64,000 nt of DNA from contig CAUJNA010001585.1 of assembly GCA_963377175.1 (NCBI GenBank), positions 1 through 64,000 on the forward strand, written 5' to 3'. The notes below the pieces were generated by a model. It was not told the origin of the DNA. It saw only the letters and a list, made by a program, of their open reading frames with translations, and searched no databases. Numbering within the stretch: position 1 is the stretch's first letter; each line of letters starts with the position of its first letter. The DNA is from Effrenium voratum (taxonomy: Eukaryota > Sar > Dinophyceae > Suessiales > Symbiodiniaceae). This document shows positions 20,096 to 31,400 of this stretch, piece by piece. The translations under genes were made by a program, and so were the position numbers.

Positions 20096-20590
20096 ATGAC
20101 TTCCTCCAAGGCCTTCCGATGCGTGCAGGCATGGCTTCTGGAAAAGCCTGCCGCGTGGGCGGACGAGGACGCACCCTGCCTTGCGGCTGCTCTGATGGCC
20201 CAGCGGCCTCCCACCAAGCGGCCTCGCGAGGATGCGCTGCTTGAGGCCGAGCGCTCACACCAGCGCCGCCGCATCGAGCTCCTCGAGGAGCAGCTGCTCG
20301 GTGAGGAAGCGGAAGTCCGACGCCTCGAGAAATGCCTCGTTGCGAGCGTGGATCTGGAGGAAATCATGAGCGAGGTGAGCCACGTCTCTGCGGCTCTTGA
20401 TGGCCAGGCCACGCGCTCCCAGCGGGCAGAGCTTGCCCTGCGCTGGTTTGAGGCTCATGATACGTGGAGCGGGAGGTGGGACGCGTGGGACGCGGTCCTA
20501 GATCATGGGGGCCCGCCCGAGCCCCCGGCCCGGCCCGACGTGAAGAAGCTCGTCGGTGAGTGGCGGGCGGAGCTGTCGGAGACGTCGTAG
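20096..20590 (+). CDS. Tandem paralogue 3 (AFRCVQAWLLEKP family)
   Basis: An intact 164-residue ORF. The same N-terminal module and a short coiled coil (RRRIELLEEQLLGEEAEVR) are followed by a distinct tail with WFEAHDTWSGRWDAWDAV and PARPDVKKLVGEWRAELSE. Converges on the integrase, whose end is ~36 bp away. The tail is unlike paralogues 1 and 2, showing C-terminal diversification. Confidence 0.65.
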   Translation: MTSSKAFRCVQAWLLEKPAAWADEDAPCLAAALMAQRPPTKRPREDALLEAERSHQRRRIELLEEQLLGEEAEVRRLEKCLVASVDLEEIMSEVSHVSAALDGQATRSQRAELALRWFEAHDTWSGRWDAWDAVLDHGGPPEPPARPDVKKLVGEWRAELSETS

Positions 20591-20626
20591 AGACGTAGAG
20601 TAGAGATCGTAGAGGCACAGAGAGCA

Positions 20627-21624
20627 TCAAAAAGGAGGTGGGAGCCTGGGGCCTCTCTGGAGCCTCCGCTGGCGGGATTGCACCTCCAACCCCCGCGGTT
20701 CGGGAGCTGAGTTTTCGGGGACTTTTCGGAGATCCCTGTGCACCACCTTTTCCGGCCACCCCTCCAAGCCAAACCTCGCCCCCATCTCCCCGCTCTCGGC
20801 GGAGACAACCCTGTATACCTTTTCGCTCCAGGCTATCTCGTTGACCCTGTAGGAGCCCCTGCTTTCGATCGGCTTAACCCTGATCCGAACCACATCCCCG
20901 ACCTTGATTTCAGGGCGGGTCACCTTGTGCTTGGCCCTGCGTTCGATGTTGCGCAGAGCAATCTCTGCCATTTCGGGGTCAGAGTAGGCGAGGTTTGGCG
21001 CCACCTGCGTGGTAGCGTGCTTCCTCCCGTTGATTTGGCTCAAGATGTCGGCCAGCATGAGGTGCCACTGCCCCCGCCGGCCCGCTCCGGCTGCTATGCG
21101 ACGCAACATGGCCTCCTTGATGGTGCGGATGGTGCGCTCCGCGAAGTAGGCGTGGCCCCTGGTCACCTGCTTCTCGATGTCCCAGAAATCCATCAGCTCC
21201 TTGAACTCCCTCTTGAACTCGGAGCCGTCGTCGGAGTTGGCCGGCACGCCCAGGGCTTGGAAGACCTTCTTCATGCCCGCCGCGGTGGTGCTCGCAAGAC
21301 GATCCTTCAGCGGCTCCGAGGCCACTTTTTTGGTCAGCGCATCGATGGCCACCAACATGAAGGGGTAGGGCTTGCCCCCGAAAGCCTTCATGTCTGCCAG
21401 GTCCACCTGCAGCTGGTTCATGGGCTCCACATCACGAAGCTGTTGTAGCCTCTCTGCGGTCGGTCATGGTTCACCCGGAGGCCGTCCAGAAACGCCTTCA
21501 CTTCCTCTCTGAAGATGCTGGGGTCGCGCACCTGAGCCTGCCGCAGCGTCTGCGCTATGCTGCCGAAGCCTGTGCGGGGATCCTCGTAGACGGCCTTGAT
21601 GGTTTGTCTGCGAGCGTCAGCCAT
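20627..21624 (-). pseudogene. rve-family (DDE) integrase of Polinton
   Basis: Integrates element DNA, producing the 5-6 bp target duplication. The start MADARRQTIKAVYEDP lies five bases after the fiber stop. The N-terminal part (AQTLRQAQVRDP, KAFLDGLRVNHDRP) is in one frame; a one-base shift near 21435 leads into EPMNQLQVDLADM (first Asp), NSDDGSEFKREF (second Asp) and ERTIRTIKEAM (Glu). C-terminally VGDVVRIRVKP and WSEKVYRVVS...WPEKVVHRDLRKVPE resemble the SH3-like/chromodomain-like tail of Polinton integrases. The catalytic triad is intact; one indel breaks the frame. Closely downstream of the fiber, same strand. Confidence 0.85.
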
Positions 21625-21629
21625 GTTTC

Positions 21630-24600
21630 TTATGGGTTCTTCGGCCCCCGCTGGGCCTGCCAGGCTTCCACCTCGTCCAGCCGGCCCTGGAAGCCCTTGC
21701 ACACCCCAGAGCACGCTGGTGAGGTGCGAGTAGTCGAGGGTGACCATCTCCGTGCCGTCGCTCCACCTTGCGGTGCCCGTCAGGTTCTTCCACTTCGTTC
21801 CTGCGAAGTCGTTTGAGGCGAAGCCCAGCCTCAGGTCCTCGTTCATGTCCGGGCGTTTGTACTGCTTGGCCTCCACGGAGTCGAAGAGCTGCTGGAGCTC
21901 TGCCACGTCGGCCTCGGCCATCTCCGTCTTCACCCGGCTGTCCGACAAATTCGTGAAGCTCGTGTTGCAGACCACGTTGCCCGTGTTGCCTGCGATCACG
22001 AGGCAGCCGGGGTTCCTCTGGTTCGTGGTCAAGGACTGCTGCGTCGAGAGGCTCTTCGTCTGCACCAGCGCCTCGTCGTTGATCATGATGAGCTCGCACT
22101 GGTGCGCCCCGCCGTCTCGCTCCAGGAAGACCCGCGCGCTCTGGTTGCCCAGCAGCCGCGGCTCCGGACCGCTGTCGGAGGCCGCGCTGTTGTTGGACAC
22201 TTGCAGCTTGCTCCAGCCCGCCCAGTTCTTCGTCAGGAAGAGATCGTCCGAGAAGTCGGAGGTGTTGGTCACGGTGAGCGTGTTGGACGCGAAGAGCTGC
22301 GGCGCGGAGACCGTGCCCGGGCTCGTCACGTCGCCGCGCACCACGCTGCCCGTCAACACTCCGCCGCTCGTGGCCGTGAAGGTGCAGTCCAGGCTCTCGC
22401 AGTCCAGCGGGCCCGCGGAGGCCGCCCCGGCGATCGTCAGCGTGGCGCCCGTGACCGCCCCGGTGGCTGCGAAGCTCGCCGCGGTTGCTGCGCCTGAGGC
22501 CGTCAGCGTGCCCGTGGACACGTCTCCGACCGTGGTGAAGTTCCCGGCGTTGGCGGTGTTGTTGATGGTGAGAGTGCTGCCCGTGATTCCGGTGGCGGAG
22601 CTCAGCAGACCCACGCTGGCCGCGCCGCTGATGCTCAGCGAGCTGCCTGACACGGCCCCCGTGGACGACAGCGTGGCTCCGGCGACGGTGCCGGTGGCTG
22701 TGAGCGCTGCGCAGGAGACTGCGCCCGAGGCGTCCACGCCCGTCGTGAAAACGTCGGTGCAGTTCACGTCGTTGCACAGCAGCTGGTCGCAGCCCACGTT
22801 GCCCTGCGCGGTGAGCCCGTCCAGCGTGGCCGAGCCCGTGAGGGCCAGCGAATCCGCCAGCAGGTCCGTCACGGAGACCGACTCTCCCTCGAAGGCTGAG
22901 GCCCTGATCTGCATGCTGTACAGGTCCAGCGTGCCCGCCGACTGCTGCACCAGCCCGGGGATCGAGCCTCCGAAGGCTCCGAAGTGCAGCTTCGCGATTC
23001 CGCCCGGCGGCACCGAGAAGTCCAGGCGCGCCGTGCTCCAGACACCCTGCGAGGGCGTGCCGAGGAAGGTGCCGGTGACGCCCGCGTAGTCGTTGTCGGC
23101 CGCGCTGACATACATCACCAAGTTGGAGGCCGTGCCCAGCCTGTACCGGCAGCCGAAGGAGTAGCGTCTCCCCGCCGTCAGCGTGTAGGTGCGCACGATG
23201 TTCCAGCTCAGGGTCATGGCGTAGCCCTCCAGCTGGAAGCCTCCCACCGTGAAGCTGGCCGAGGCCACGGAGCTCTGGCTGTTGGAGCGCACCAGGGAGT
23301 TGCCTAGCGTGGTGAGCGTGGGCTCCAGCAGCACCTCGCCCAGGGTGGCCAGCGTGACGTCGTCGGCCCCTCCGTCGAGGAACTCGTGCTTCAGCAGCAG
23401 CGCCGAGGCCGCCGTGTCCTCCTCCGCCTCCACCGCGTTGCCGGTCTCCAGGGTTGCGTCCAGGATCTGGAGGCCGTAGACGTCCACCGTTCCAGCCGTC
23501 TGGTTGGGCAGGCCCGGCGCCTGGAAGTGCGCCCCGAAGTGCAGCTTCGCCACTCCGTTGGGCGGCACGGTGAAGTACATCTTGGCCGTGCTCCAGGCGC
23601 CCTGGTCGCCCACGAAGCTGCCGTACAACGGGTCGTAGACGTTGTCTGCCTCTGACACGTACACCACGAAGTTGGAGGCCGTGCCGAGCCGGTAGCGGCA
23701 GGCGAAGAGGAGCTCTCTGCCGGGCGTCAAGTTGTAGGTGCGCACGATGTTCCACGGGTTCGCCGCCAGGGTCAGGGTGTAGCCGTCCACGCTCCCTCCC
23801 GCGGTGTGCGTGGCCAGGACCACGCTGCAGCCGCTGCTGGGGCGAACCGTCCAGTTTGACAGTGAGACGTCCGTGGGGGCCAGGATCTGCTCTCCTATGG
23901 CGGCCACCACCTCGTCGGCCCCTCCGTCGTCCGGAAAGCGCACTGCTATCTGCAGCGCAGAGGCTGCCTCAGTGACTCCGAGCTTGCCGGCAAGGAGGCC
24001 GTCTACTTGCGCGATGGTGTAGTAGCTGAGCAGCGCGGCAGCGATGCTCGAGGCCGTTGCCGTGTCCTGGTCTGCGGCTGAGCGGTACGCCACCAGCGCC
24101 GAGGTGATTTGGTTGGTTGCGAAGACGTCCTGGTCCGGGCCCGTCCGGTAGGCCAGCAGCGCGCCCGCGATGGCGGCCTGCGTCTGCGTGTCCTGCGCGC
24201 TTGCCGTGCGGTAGTCTCCCAACAGCGCGTCTACCTGCGCCGAGGTGTAGTAGGCCAGCAGCGCTGCTGTGATGGTGCTGGTCGTCTCAGCGTCCTGCGC
24301 TGCCCCTGTGACAGCGCGTCTACCTGAGCCGAGGTGTAGTAGGCCAGCAGGGCTGCTGTTATGGCGGCGTCAGTGCCCGCCGTGGAGTAGCAGTCTGCCG
24401 TGATGCTCAGCGTGTCGTCGCCGTTGGCAAGCGCAGCAGAGAGAGGAGCCACGAAGTGCAGGTTGCGAACGACGTTGCTTCCACGAACGAGCTCCCAAGT
24501 TGTGAAGCCCGCCCGGGCCGGCGCGTTAACAACTCCGCTGCCGGAAAGCTGCAGGGCGGCGAGCTCCGCGAGGATTGCGTCGAGGGCGCTCTGGAGCGTG

Positions 24601-25652
24601 GTCTCGCTGGCCGAGAGCGCGGCGTTCGTGGCGTATGAGGCCAGCAGCGTCGCGTCGGGCTTGGCCCCCTGGAGCGCCGTGATGCTGGCGTCCCGGCTAG
24701 CAAGCTGCGCTGCGACGAAGGCCTCGGTGGCGAGACCCAGCAGGGCATTTGCTATCTTGGTGTCTGCCTCCAGCGGCGTGTCCAACCCGTCCACCGTGGA
24801 GAGCAGGGAGGCCAGCGCGCTTGCGTCCGCCTTGCCGAGGAGGGCGGCGTCCAGGGCTGCCGTGGTGACGGCGTCAAAGAGGGCCGTCGCTATCTTAGAG
24901 TCCACCTCCGAGGAAGTGTCCACGGCCGACTGCAGGGCGTAAGCAGTCAGGGCGCTGGCGTCTGCCTTGGAGGCCTGCAGCCCCGAGATGGAGGCGTCTC
25001 GGCTCGCGAGCTCGGAGGCCAGCGCCGCGGCAGTGACGGCCCCCAGGAGAGCGTTGGCCACCTTGGTGTCCACCTCCAGCGGCGTGATCCTCGCCGCTGT
25101 GTCCAGGGAGTGCTGGTCCACCACCGTCTTGAGGCCGTAGTTGGCGGCCACCGTGGCCAGCGTGGCGTTGTTGGCCGAGGCGATGGAGCCGTTCATGGCC
25201 GCCGTGGTGCTGTAGTTGGACAGCTTCAGGTCCACGCTGTCCGGGGTGCTCTTGGTGGCAACCACGCCCTCCAGCACGTCGAAGGCCGACTGGTCTGCCT
25301 TGTTGGAGAGACCCGTGGTCAGCAAGCTCTGCAGCGCTGCGATGCTGCTTCCGTGCGCGGCCACCTGACCGTCCGTGGTGGCCAGGGCCGCAGCCGTTGC
25401 TAGGGGCGCAATCGCCGGCGCCAGCGCGCTGCTGTCCAGCTTTGAGGCCAGCTCTGCGGAGACTCTGTCGTCCAGGGACTGGATGGCAGCGGCGTTGTTG
25501 CCGGAGGCTGCCGTGTTCACCGCCAGGTCAGTTACTTGAGCATAGGGCGTGAGCGCGAGGGCCAGCTGTCCTGCTGTGACGTGCGTGCCGTCAGTCACCT
25601 CTCCGTTGTCCAGGACCTCTGGGATGTTGCCCGTGACAGGTCCTTCAAACAT
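21630..25652 (-). pseudogene. Giant trimeric fiber with S74 intramolecular chaperone
   Basis: About 1,340 codons, likely a host-attachment fiber. N-terminus MFEGPVTGNIPEVLDNGEV. Then a ~430-residue Ala/Leu/Asp helical repeat region (ADTKIANALLG, SRDASITALQ) suited to a trimeric stalk. Two ~150-residue beta-domains follow (near 23960-23440 and 23390-22880), sharing WNIVRTYxLT, CRYRLGTASN and KLHFGA, then Thr/Ser/Gly beta-repeats (GAVTGATLTIAGAASAG). Last is a Peptidase_S74-type domain with LSDSRVKTEM (nucleophile Ser and partner Lys) and LRLGFASNDFAG. One-base shifts lie near 24305 and 21705; the second hides the true tail ...EAWQAQRGPKNP. S74 domains normally assemble and release trimeric phage fibers. 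Confidence 0.78.
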
Positions 25653-25942
25653 GTTTTCTTAGGAGTAGGTCTATAACGCAGGGGTGTTGTACTTTCGCAG
25701 CGCTCCCTCGCTTGAGTTATATCAACTCGCAACAGCCCCTACCAGTACGCGAAGTGGCGCAGTGACCTATAAAATCGGACACTGGGCATGATGCGACGAA
25801 TTGACCGAAAATCTCGGTCAAAGAAACGTTTGGGACACCTTGGCCACCTGACGAGACCTGGGGCGGACCCGGGACTGGCAGGAATGCGATTGAGGGAAAA
25901 TATCCCTCAATTCAACTTCTCGTGCTACCAGTACACGAACTC
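25653..25942. other. Fiber upstream region and inner edge of right TIR
   Basis: 290 bp between the fiber start and the right inverted repeat. No gene supported. It should contain the fiber promoter, on the minus strand; no recognisable box beyond modest A/T richness. Confidence 0.45.
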
Positions 25943-26710
25943 GCGCACTTTTCGGCCCCAAAGAGAGCGGTGACGAAGCGGTGACAAGCGGTGACATGCT
26001 CGGCGGGCTGGAATTCGCCGCTTTTCCGGGCCGAAAGCGGAAAACTGGCGTCTGGAGCCCGCTTTCGACCGAAAACCTGCGAATTTGGAGGCTCGGGCAT
26101 CCCACTTGCAGTCCGACACGAAAAACGGACTCTTCGGACTCGACCGTTTTGAGCGCACCAAAAACCGGAGCCGGATGGAGCGGTGACATCAGTGGTGACA
26201 TCAGTGGTGACAAGCTCGGCGGGCTGACGGACACCTCGGCGGGCTGTCGGACTCCGAGCCTGGACCTCGGCGGGCTGTCGGGCCGCGAAAAACCCTGCGG
26301 AGAAGGAGCTCGGGAACTGGGCCCGATTTTACGCACTTTTGCACCCAAAAAGCTAGTGGTGACAAAGCGGTGACAAGCGGTGACGAGTTCAGCGGGCTGG
26401 AATTCGCAGGCTTTTCAGGGCAGAAAACGGAATTCGGAGCACGGCGAACGTCTGGAACCGGTTTTGCGGAAAACGAGCGAACTTGGAGGCTCAGGCGCCA
26501 CTTTGGACGTCTGACACGAAAAAACGAACTTTTCGGGATTTCGGAAAGTTGGCCGATTTGAGCACTTTTTCGACCGAAACGGAGCCGAAAAGCAGTGGTG
26601 ACATCAGTGGTGACGAAGGATTTTTGGGCCGCAAAATGGCCATCTGGGCAGCTTTTTGGCCCAAAAAGCCCAAATTAATAGGATACTATAAGCAGATGTT
26701 CCTTACTACT
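25943..26710. repeat. Right terminal inverted repeat of inner Polinton
   Basis: Reverse complement of 3104-3878 with a few substitutions and small indels. Ends CCTTACTACT, directly followed by the GGCAG target duplication. Confidence 0.93.
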
Positions 26711-26834
26711 GGCAGCGGCACCTGGACGACGTGAGCCGGCTGACAAAAACCGTGCACCGCCAGGTACCCCAGCTGCGCTACGCGCGGGCCGAGCGCGGGG
26801 CGTGGAACGGGCGGCGGGCGAAGCGCAACAGTAA
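26711..26834 (+). pseudogene. AT-hook protein gene, 3' piece after the inner Polinton
   Basis: Continues the coding sequence interrupted at 3103: QRHLDDVSRLTKTVHRQVPQLRYARAER. Begins with the duplicated GGCAG. Ends at the TAA 26832-26834 after a frameshift near 26797. Confidence 0.75.
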
Positions 26835-27780
26835 ATGAAGACGCTTCGGGCGCACGGCTTCAACCAGCGCCCGCGCTTTAAGCAGGTGGTGGCTACCTTG
26901 AGCAGAATGAGCCGCTGCCCCTGGACCAGCCGGACCGCAAGGCCACCTTGTTCGTCACAAGCCACTTCTACTTGGACGATTTCGTACAGTCCAGGACCCC
27001 ATATCGGCCCCTGCAGCATACGCCTCTCAGGCAATTCCCAAGGACGCCACGGACGAGGACGTGCGGAGGTACCAGGGCCACGGCGAAACCCGCTTCAAGG
27101 CCGGCGCCCTGGCCAGCAACGGGCAGGGCTGCAGACGGTGCGCAGGCGGCAGCGGACCTCAGGCGCAGGGGCCGCGGGGCTCACAGCCGCGCACTCTTAG
27201 CTGCCCCAGGACGCAGCTGAGCACGTGCGCCTGAACGTGCTGCCCCGGCCAGGCGCAGCCGCCTCCGCAGATCACAGGCCGGCCCAGTGACATGGAGCGC
27301 CTCCTGGACGAGGCGGGGCAGCGCGCGCAGGAGGTGGAGCGCGGCGCGGCGCAGGCCGTTGAGGAGACGGCGGCCGTGGCTGCGGAGAAGGGCAAGGTGG
27401 CCGTTGCCGCCGAGGGCGTGGGCGGAGCCTGTGGGAACCTGGGGCCTGGCCAAGGGGGCCGCAGCCCTGGCGCCCACCGCGGACAAGGTTGCTGGAACGC
27501 TGGCGCGGCGGGAGTTGGCGCGGCGGCAACGGCGGAGCTGGCCGTGGGCATTGCGGGCGGCGCAGCCTACGGCACGGGCTGGGTGCTGGAGAACACGCTC
27601 TTCCGGCCCCAGCAGGGCAGCAAGGACACGGCCGTGCAGGACGTCCGGTCCGCCAACGGCATGAACAACGCCACGCAGCCTCAGCACTTCTCGCTGCGCA
27701 CCGGCAGCAGCACGTCCGGCAGCCCCGCCTCTCGCAGTCTGGCTTCCGCGTTCAGGCGCAGTCCAACACGCCGCGCCCCT
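26835..27780 (+). pseudogene. Gly/Ala-rich minor capsid candidate and next small ORF, outer Polinton
   Basis: Homologue of 6699-7626, starting MKTLRAHGFNQRPRFKQV, with several frameshifts and a ~100 bp internal loss. The C-terminal AYGTGWVLENTLFRPQQGS is preserved. The next small Ser-rich ORF starts at 27661 (MNNATQPQHFSLRTGSS) and is cut at 27780 by the hairpin element; its missing end is found at 44066-44213. Confidence 0.65.
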
Positions 27781-28417
27781 CTCTCTTTAGAGGGGGTTTC
27801 CCAAATGGATTCTATTCTACCTTGGAGGCTCCTGGCACTCGTCCGTCCAGCATTTGACCTCGTCCTGCGAAGGATTCGAAGTCTAAAACGCCTGCGTGCA
27901 GGCGTGTGGCTGCAAAATAATGACCCCTAGATATGCTTGCAAAATGCCCAGCAGCTGCGTTTCTGCAAGGCGAGCTTAAAAAAAACAGGGGAAAAAAAGA
28001 AAGCCAAGCCAAACCAGCCAGAAAGCCAGCCAGGAGCCAAACAAAACCAGCCAGGAGCCAAGCCAAACCAACCAGGAGCCAAGCCAAACCAACCAGAAGC
28101 CAAACCAAACCAGCCAGAAAGCCAGCCAGAAGCCAAACCAAACCAGCCAGAAAGCCAGCCAAGAGCCAAACCAAACCAGCCAGAAAGGTAGTCAGGAGCC
28201 AAACCAAACCAGCCAGAAAGCCAGCCAGGAGCCAAACCAAACCAGCCAGAAAGAAACCAACCGCATATCTAGGGGTCATTATTTTGCAGCCACACGCCTG
28301 CACGCAGCGTTTTAGACTTCGAATCCTTCGCAGGACGAGGTCAAATGCTGGACGGACGAGTGCCAGGAGCCTCTCAGGTAGAATACAATCCATTTGGGAA
28401 ACCCCCTCTAAAGAGAG
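27781..28417. mobile_element. Palindromic hairpin element, copy 1 (~640 bp)
   Basis: Long inverted repeats of ~150 bp start CTCTCTTTAGAGGGGG and end with its complement. The centre is a GCCAGAAAGCCAGCCAG-type simple repeat. No transposase ORF, so it looks like a non-autonomous MITE-like foldback. It lies inside the small ORF of the outer Polinton on its left side only; the right flank is unrelated DNA. Copy 2 is at 43379-44065. Confidence 0.75.
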
Positions 28418-31400
28418 AGCCTCTGGCTTTGCGGGGTTCTTTGATTGGAGTTCCGTTTCGTTTGGGTTCAAGCTAGGAGCAGTGCAACATGCCTTAACGC
28501 TAAGGATTGGATTCACACGGTGCAGAAATTGGAAGGCGCCTGGACGCACAGACATATTAGTCATCTAGTCTGTGACGGTTATTGTCTCACTAAAGTTCGG
28601 TCGACCGCATCACGGTGTGTTCCTTCTGATTCATGACAACATTCTACGCAAGAAACAGGCGCGTGATTGCACATTGACATGTCATAATGTAAGTCCACAG
28701 CATGGTGCGCCAGCTTTTAAAACGTGGGGGAAGTGAGGATGGGATGTTGGTGGGTTGTAGCGGGTCACAGTGTGTGTGGCTGCATTTGTGTGCGCATGCA
28801 CGTTTGGCTTGTGTTTTTTGCCTTGTTGAGGTTCGCCTGAAAGGAAGCCAGAAGGAAGGCACAGCTTTTCCGGGGTCCACAACTATCAGACATACCCATT
28901 GGCCCATATGCCTGCGCTTTCTTTACTGCGCAGCTGGAAGGAGCGCAGTCTGTGACGTAAGCTGTAACAAAAGTGGTGACTCAGCTGAATCTCTATGTCC
29001 ACAAGGAGAAGTTCAAATTGATAATTTGCAACATCCATTAGGTGCTGCTCAAAATTGGGGGTCCCTAACATGGTTGGTATCCTTTTGGTTTCGCTTGAAG
29101 TACTATCCCTTCAAGGCAAGGGGTTTCAAGGGGCCCGAAAGAACGTCGAGGTTGGTCCTTGACTCATGCCCACCTTGATATCACCTCCAGCGAGCTCTCG
29201 TTCTCTTTTGTCGTGATGTTCTCGGCGTCCCTGGCCTGTTGCATTGTTCTTGTTTGTCTGCCTATCATTTTGAGCCTGAATGTGTTAGTGACTTTCTAAC
29301 GAGAGGCCTGTCTGACGATGGTAGCTGAGAGTAGGCGCGTGATCATGATGGTGCTTGTGAAGCGCAGACTGTGGAGATTGAGATGGATACTGATCATTTC
29401 GAAGGAACGGACAAAGTGTCTAAACGTTGGTATAACCGCGTTTGTTTTTCACAAGACTCCTTTGACCCGACGAGTGCTCGGTTGAACAGATGGCAGCCAT
29501 AGGGCTTAGGGCCCCCCAATTACTCATTGCACTGAATCTTAGAACCCTTCTAAGTGTTCTAAGTGAGGCCTTTGGTTCCCCAAGCCAACCACGAAACGCA
29601 GGCTTCGATCCCAGTGCTGGCGCCAATGGATAAGAGCACGAGGACGATGCGTTCGGCAGGGTTCCTGAGCGGGGGTTTCCTCTTTCAAAAAGGGTTCCAA
29701 CTTGTTGTCTTCCAGAGTTGCTGAAAAACTGGAATCTTTGCGGCAAATTGAGTTTCAGGGATTTCGCACTTTGTCACGGAAAGAGCTGTGTTCGACCCAG
29801 CGTTAGCAGGGGTGGCTACAAGCAAACAAAAACAACATGAATGCCGACTGTGTGGGGTCACCGTTCACTCCAACAGATTCAGCAGAGTCGACCGCGCTGG
29901 AGTGACATGTGTTGCTTTCCTACCTGAGGTTGAACATCAGGTAACCCGTTGACTGGTTGGACTGGCACATGGTCTCGAAACTTGAAGCAAGAAAAAGGTC
30001 TAAATTCGGAAGCTGTGGCTGCAAGTACAAGAAAAATCTGAAAAGATAGCTCCCAGTATCCCATCTAGACGGAGAATGTTTTCAGCGGAGCTGGTGTTTG
30101 GCCCGCCAGATGGAGCTGGTGTTTGCCCGGGCTTTAGGGCACCCAACTGTTGGCCTTTTTTCATCAGAATAAAGTTGAGGCAGGCAAACGATGTTGGCAC
30201 TGTTTCATTGGCTTGCCCTTTTCAGCTTGTGTGTTCCCTTTGCTTTCAAAACAGTTGCCTCTTTGCCGGGGCCCTCGGCGCATCAGGACGCCGAGATCCG
30301 CCAGCGCTGGTCTGTCCCGCGCCGGGGGTCTAAGGGGTCCCCGCAGCCCCCCGCTTCCGAAACGCCGGACAAAAATAGGGTCCCAGCGCCGGAAAAAGAG
30401 ATGGTCTTCGGAAATAGAGGTGTCCCTTAAGAGTTCCTTTGGTTTTGGAGGGCAGCCAGAGGTCCACAATGCTCCCAAACACCCCTCGCCCCTTTTTTGG
30501 GCTCCCAAACGCTTCTTCTTCAGGCCTTGAACCCGAAAGACCCTAGGTCACGACCTCGCCACCTTTCCCCAACAAAAACAACATCAACATGGAATGTGAA
30601 AGAGGGTCAGGGCCCCACAACCCGGTGTTTTGAGGCAAGATGGTTGTTCTTTCGGGTGAAGGGCCCGTTTTGTTCCAGTCTCGCGCTCACGGCTTCGCCC
30701 TTGGAACAAGGAGCTTTCTGCGGTCTAACAATGAATCAATTGCCGCTCACTCCAGCCAACCCCGACTTAGTTTCTTTTTCCAAAAAACATCTCTGATGCT
30801 TGGGTTCTGCTTTAGGTTCCTTTAGGTTCCGGGGAGCGATGAAAGCTTTGACGGCGGAGATAAGAAGAGATTTCTATTTCGTTGTGCGCGGCTAAATTTT
30901 AGGCACCGCCGGGCCTACCGGCGTTGTTCAGGCTGGGTGCGCGAGGCTGGCTGGGGGATGGCCGTGTGGTGCAGATTCGGTGTGCGAGGCTGGCTGGGCG
31001 CAAGGCTGGCTGGGGGACGGCCGTGCGGTGCAGATGCGGCGCGCGAGGCTGGTTGGGGGACAGCCGTGTGGCGCAGAGCTGCGTTTTCGGCTGCGCGGGC
31101 TGACTGCCGTTGGTGGCGAGAGGCTTCTTGTCGTTGACGCGCATCACGCCCATCCATGCTTGAGGTCGAACGATCCAGCGCTCCTCAGCCGGTAGCAAAT
31201 CGCCGCCACGTGCGTCGTTCTCCATTTGATGCCGTCTAGCACCTCCACAGTGTCGTGTCGGCATCCTGCTCTCAAATCCTGAGCCGCATGCCTTTGCTGG
31301 TGTACGCCCTCGGAACCCGGAGTTTCCATGCACCAGACTACCCTGGAACCTCCAGTTCCTTGAGCCTTACACTCAGGAACCACACTTGGCCAGCCCGGAA

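Larger units (their letters stand above)
3104..26710. mobile_element. Inner Polinton/Maverick-type element, 23.6 kb
   Basis: Bounded by ~770 bp terminal inverted repeats starting AGTAGTAAGG and ending CCTTACTACT, with a 5-bp GGCAG duplication. It carries the hallmark Polinton set: A32-like packaging ATPase, penton-like minor capsid, double-jelly-roll-type major capsid, B-family DNA polymerase with Polinton-type motifs, and rve integrase. It also carries a C5-methyltransferase, a giant S74-chaperoned fiber, an intron-containing coiled-coil gene and three tandem paralogues. Most of its genes carry frameshifts. It lies inside the AT-hook gene of an older Polinton. Confidence 0.92.

Noticed and set aside
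21027..21044. CCGTTGATTTGGCTCAAG, resembling the dinoflagellate spliced-leader 3' end
   Set aside because: It matches only about the last 12 bases, lies inside the coding sequence of the integrase on the opposite strand, and no donor site follows. Treated as coincidence.
21617..23755. 712-residue Arg/Gly-rich ORF on the minus strand
   Set aside because: A frame shadow of the fiber gene; no homology of its own.
21630..25652. Bacteriophage contamination suggested by the S74 tail fiber
   Set aside because: The gene lies within the inverted repeats of a Polinton, next to its integrase, with the same composition; contamination does not explain the nested insertion.
27930..28260. Lys/Pro/Gln-rich protein in the hairpin element (PARKPARSQTKPARS)
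   Set aside because: It is the translation of the AGCCAGAAAGCCAGCC simple repeat; no start context, and the other copy breaks the frame.
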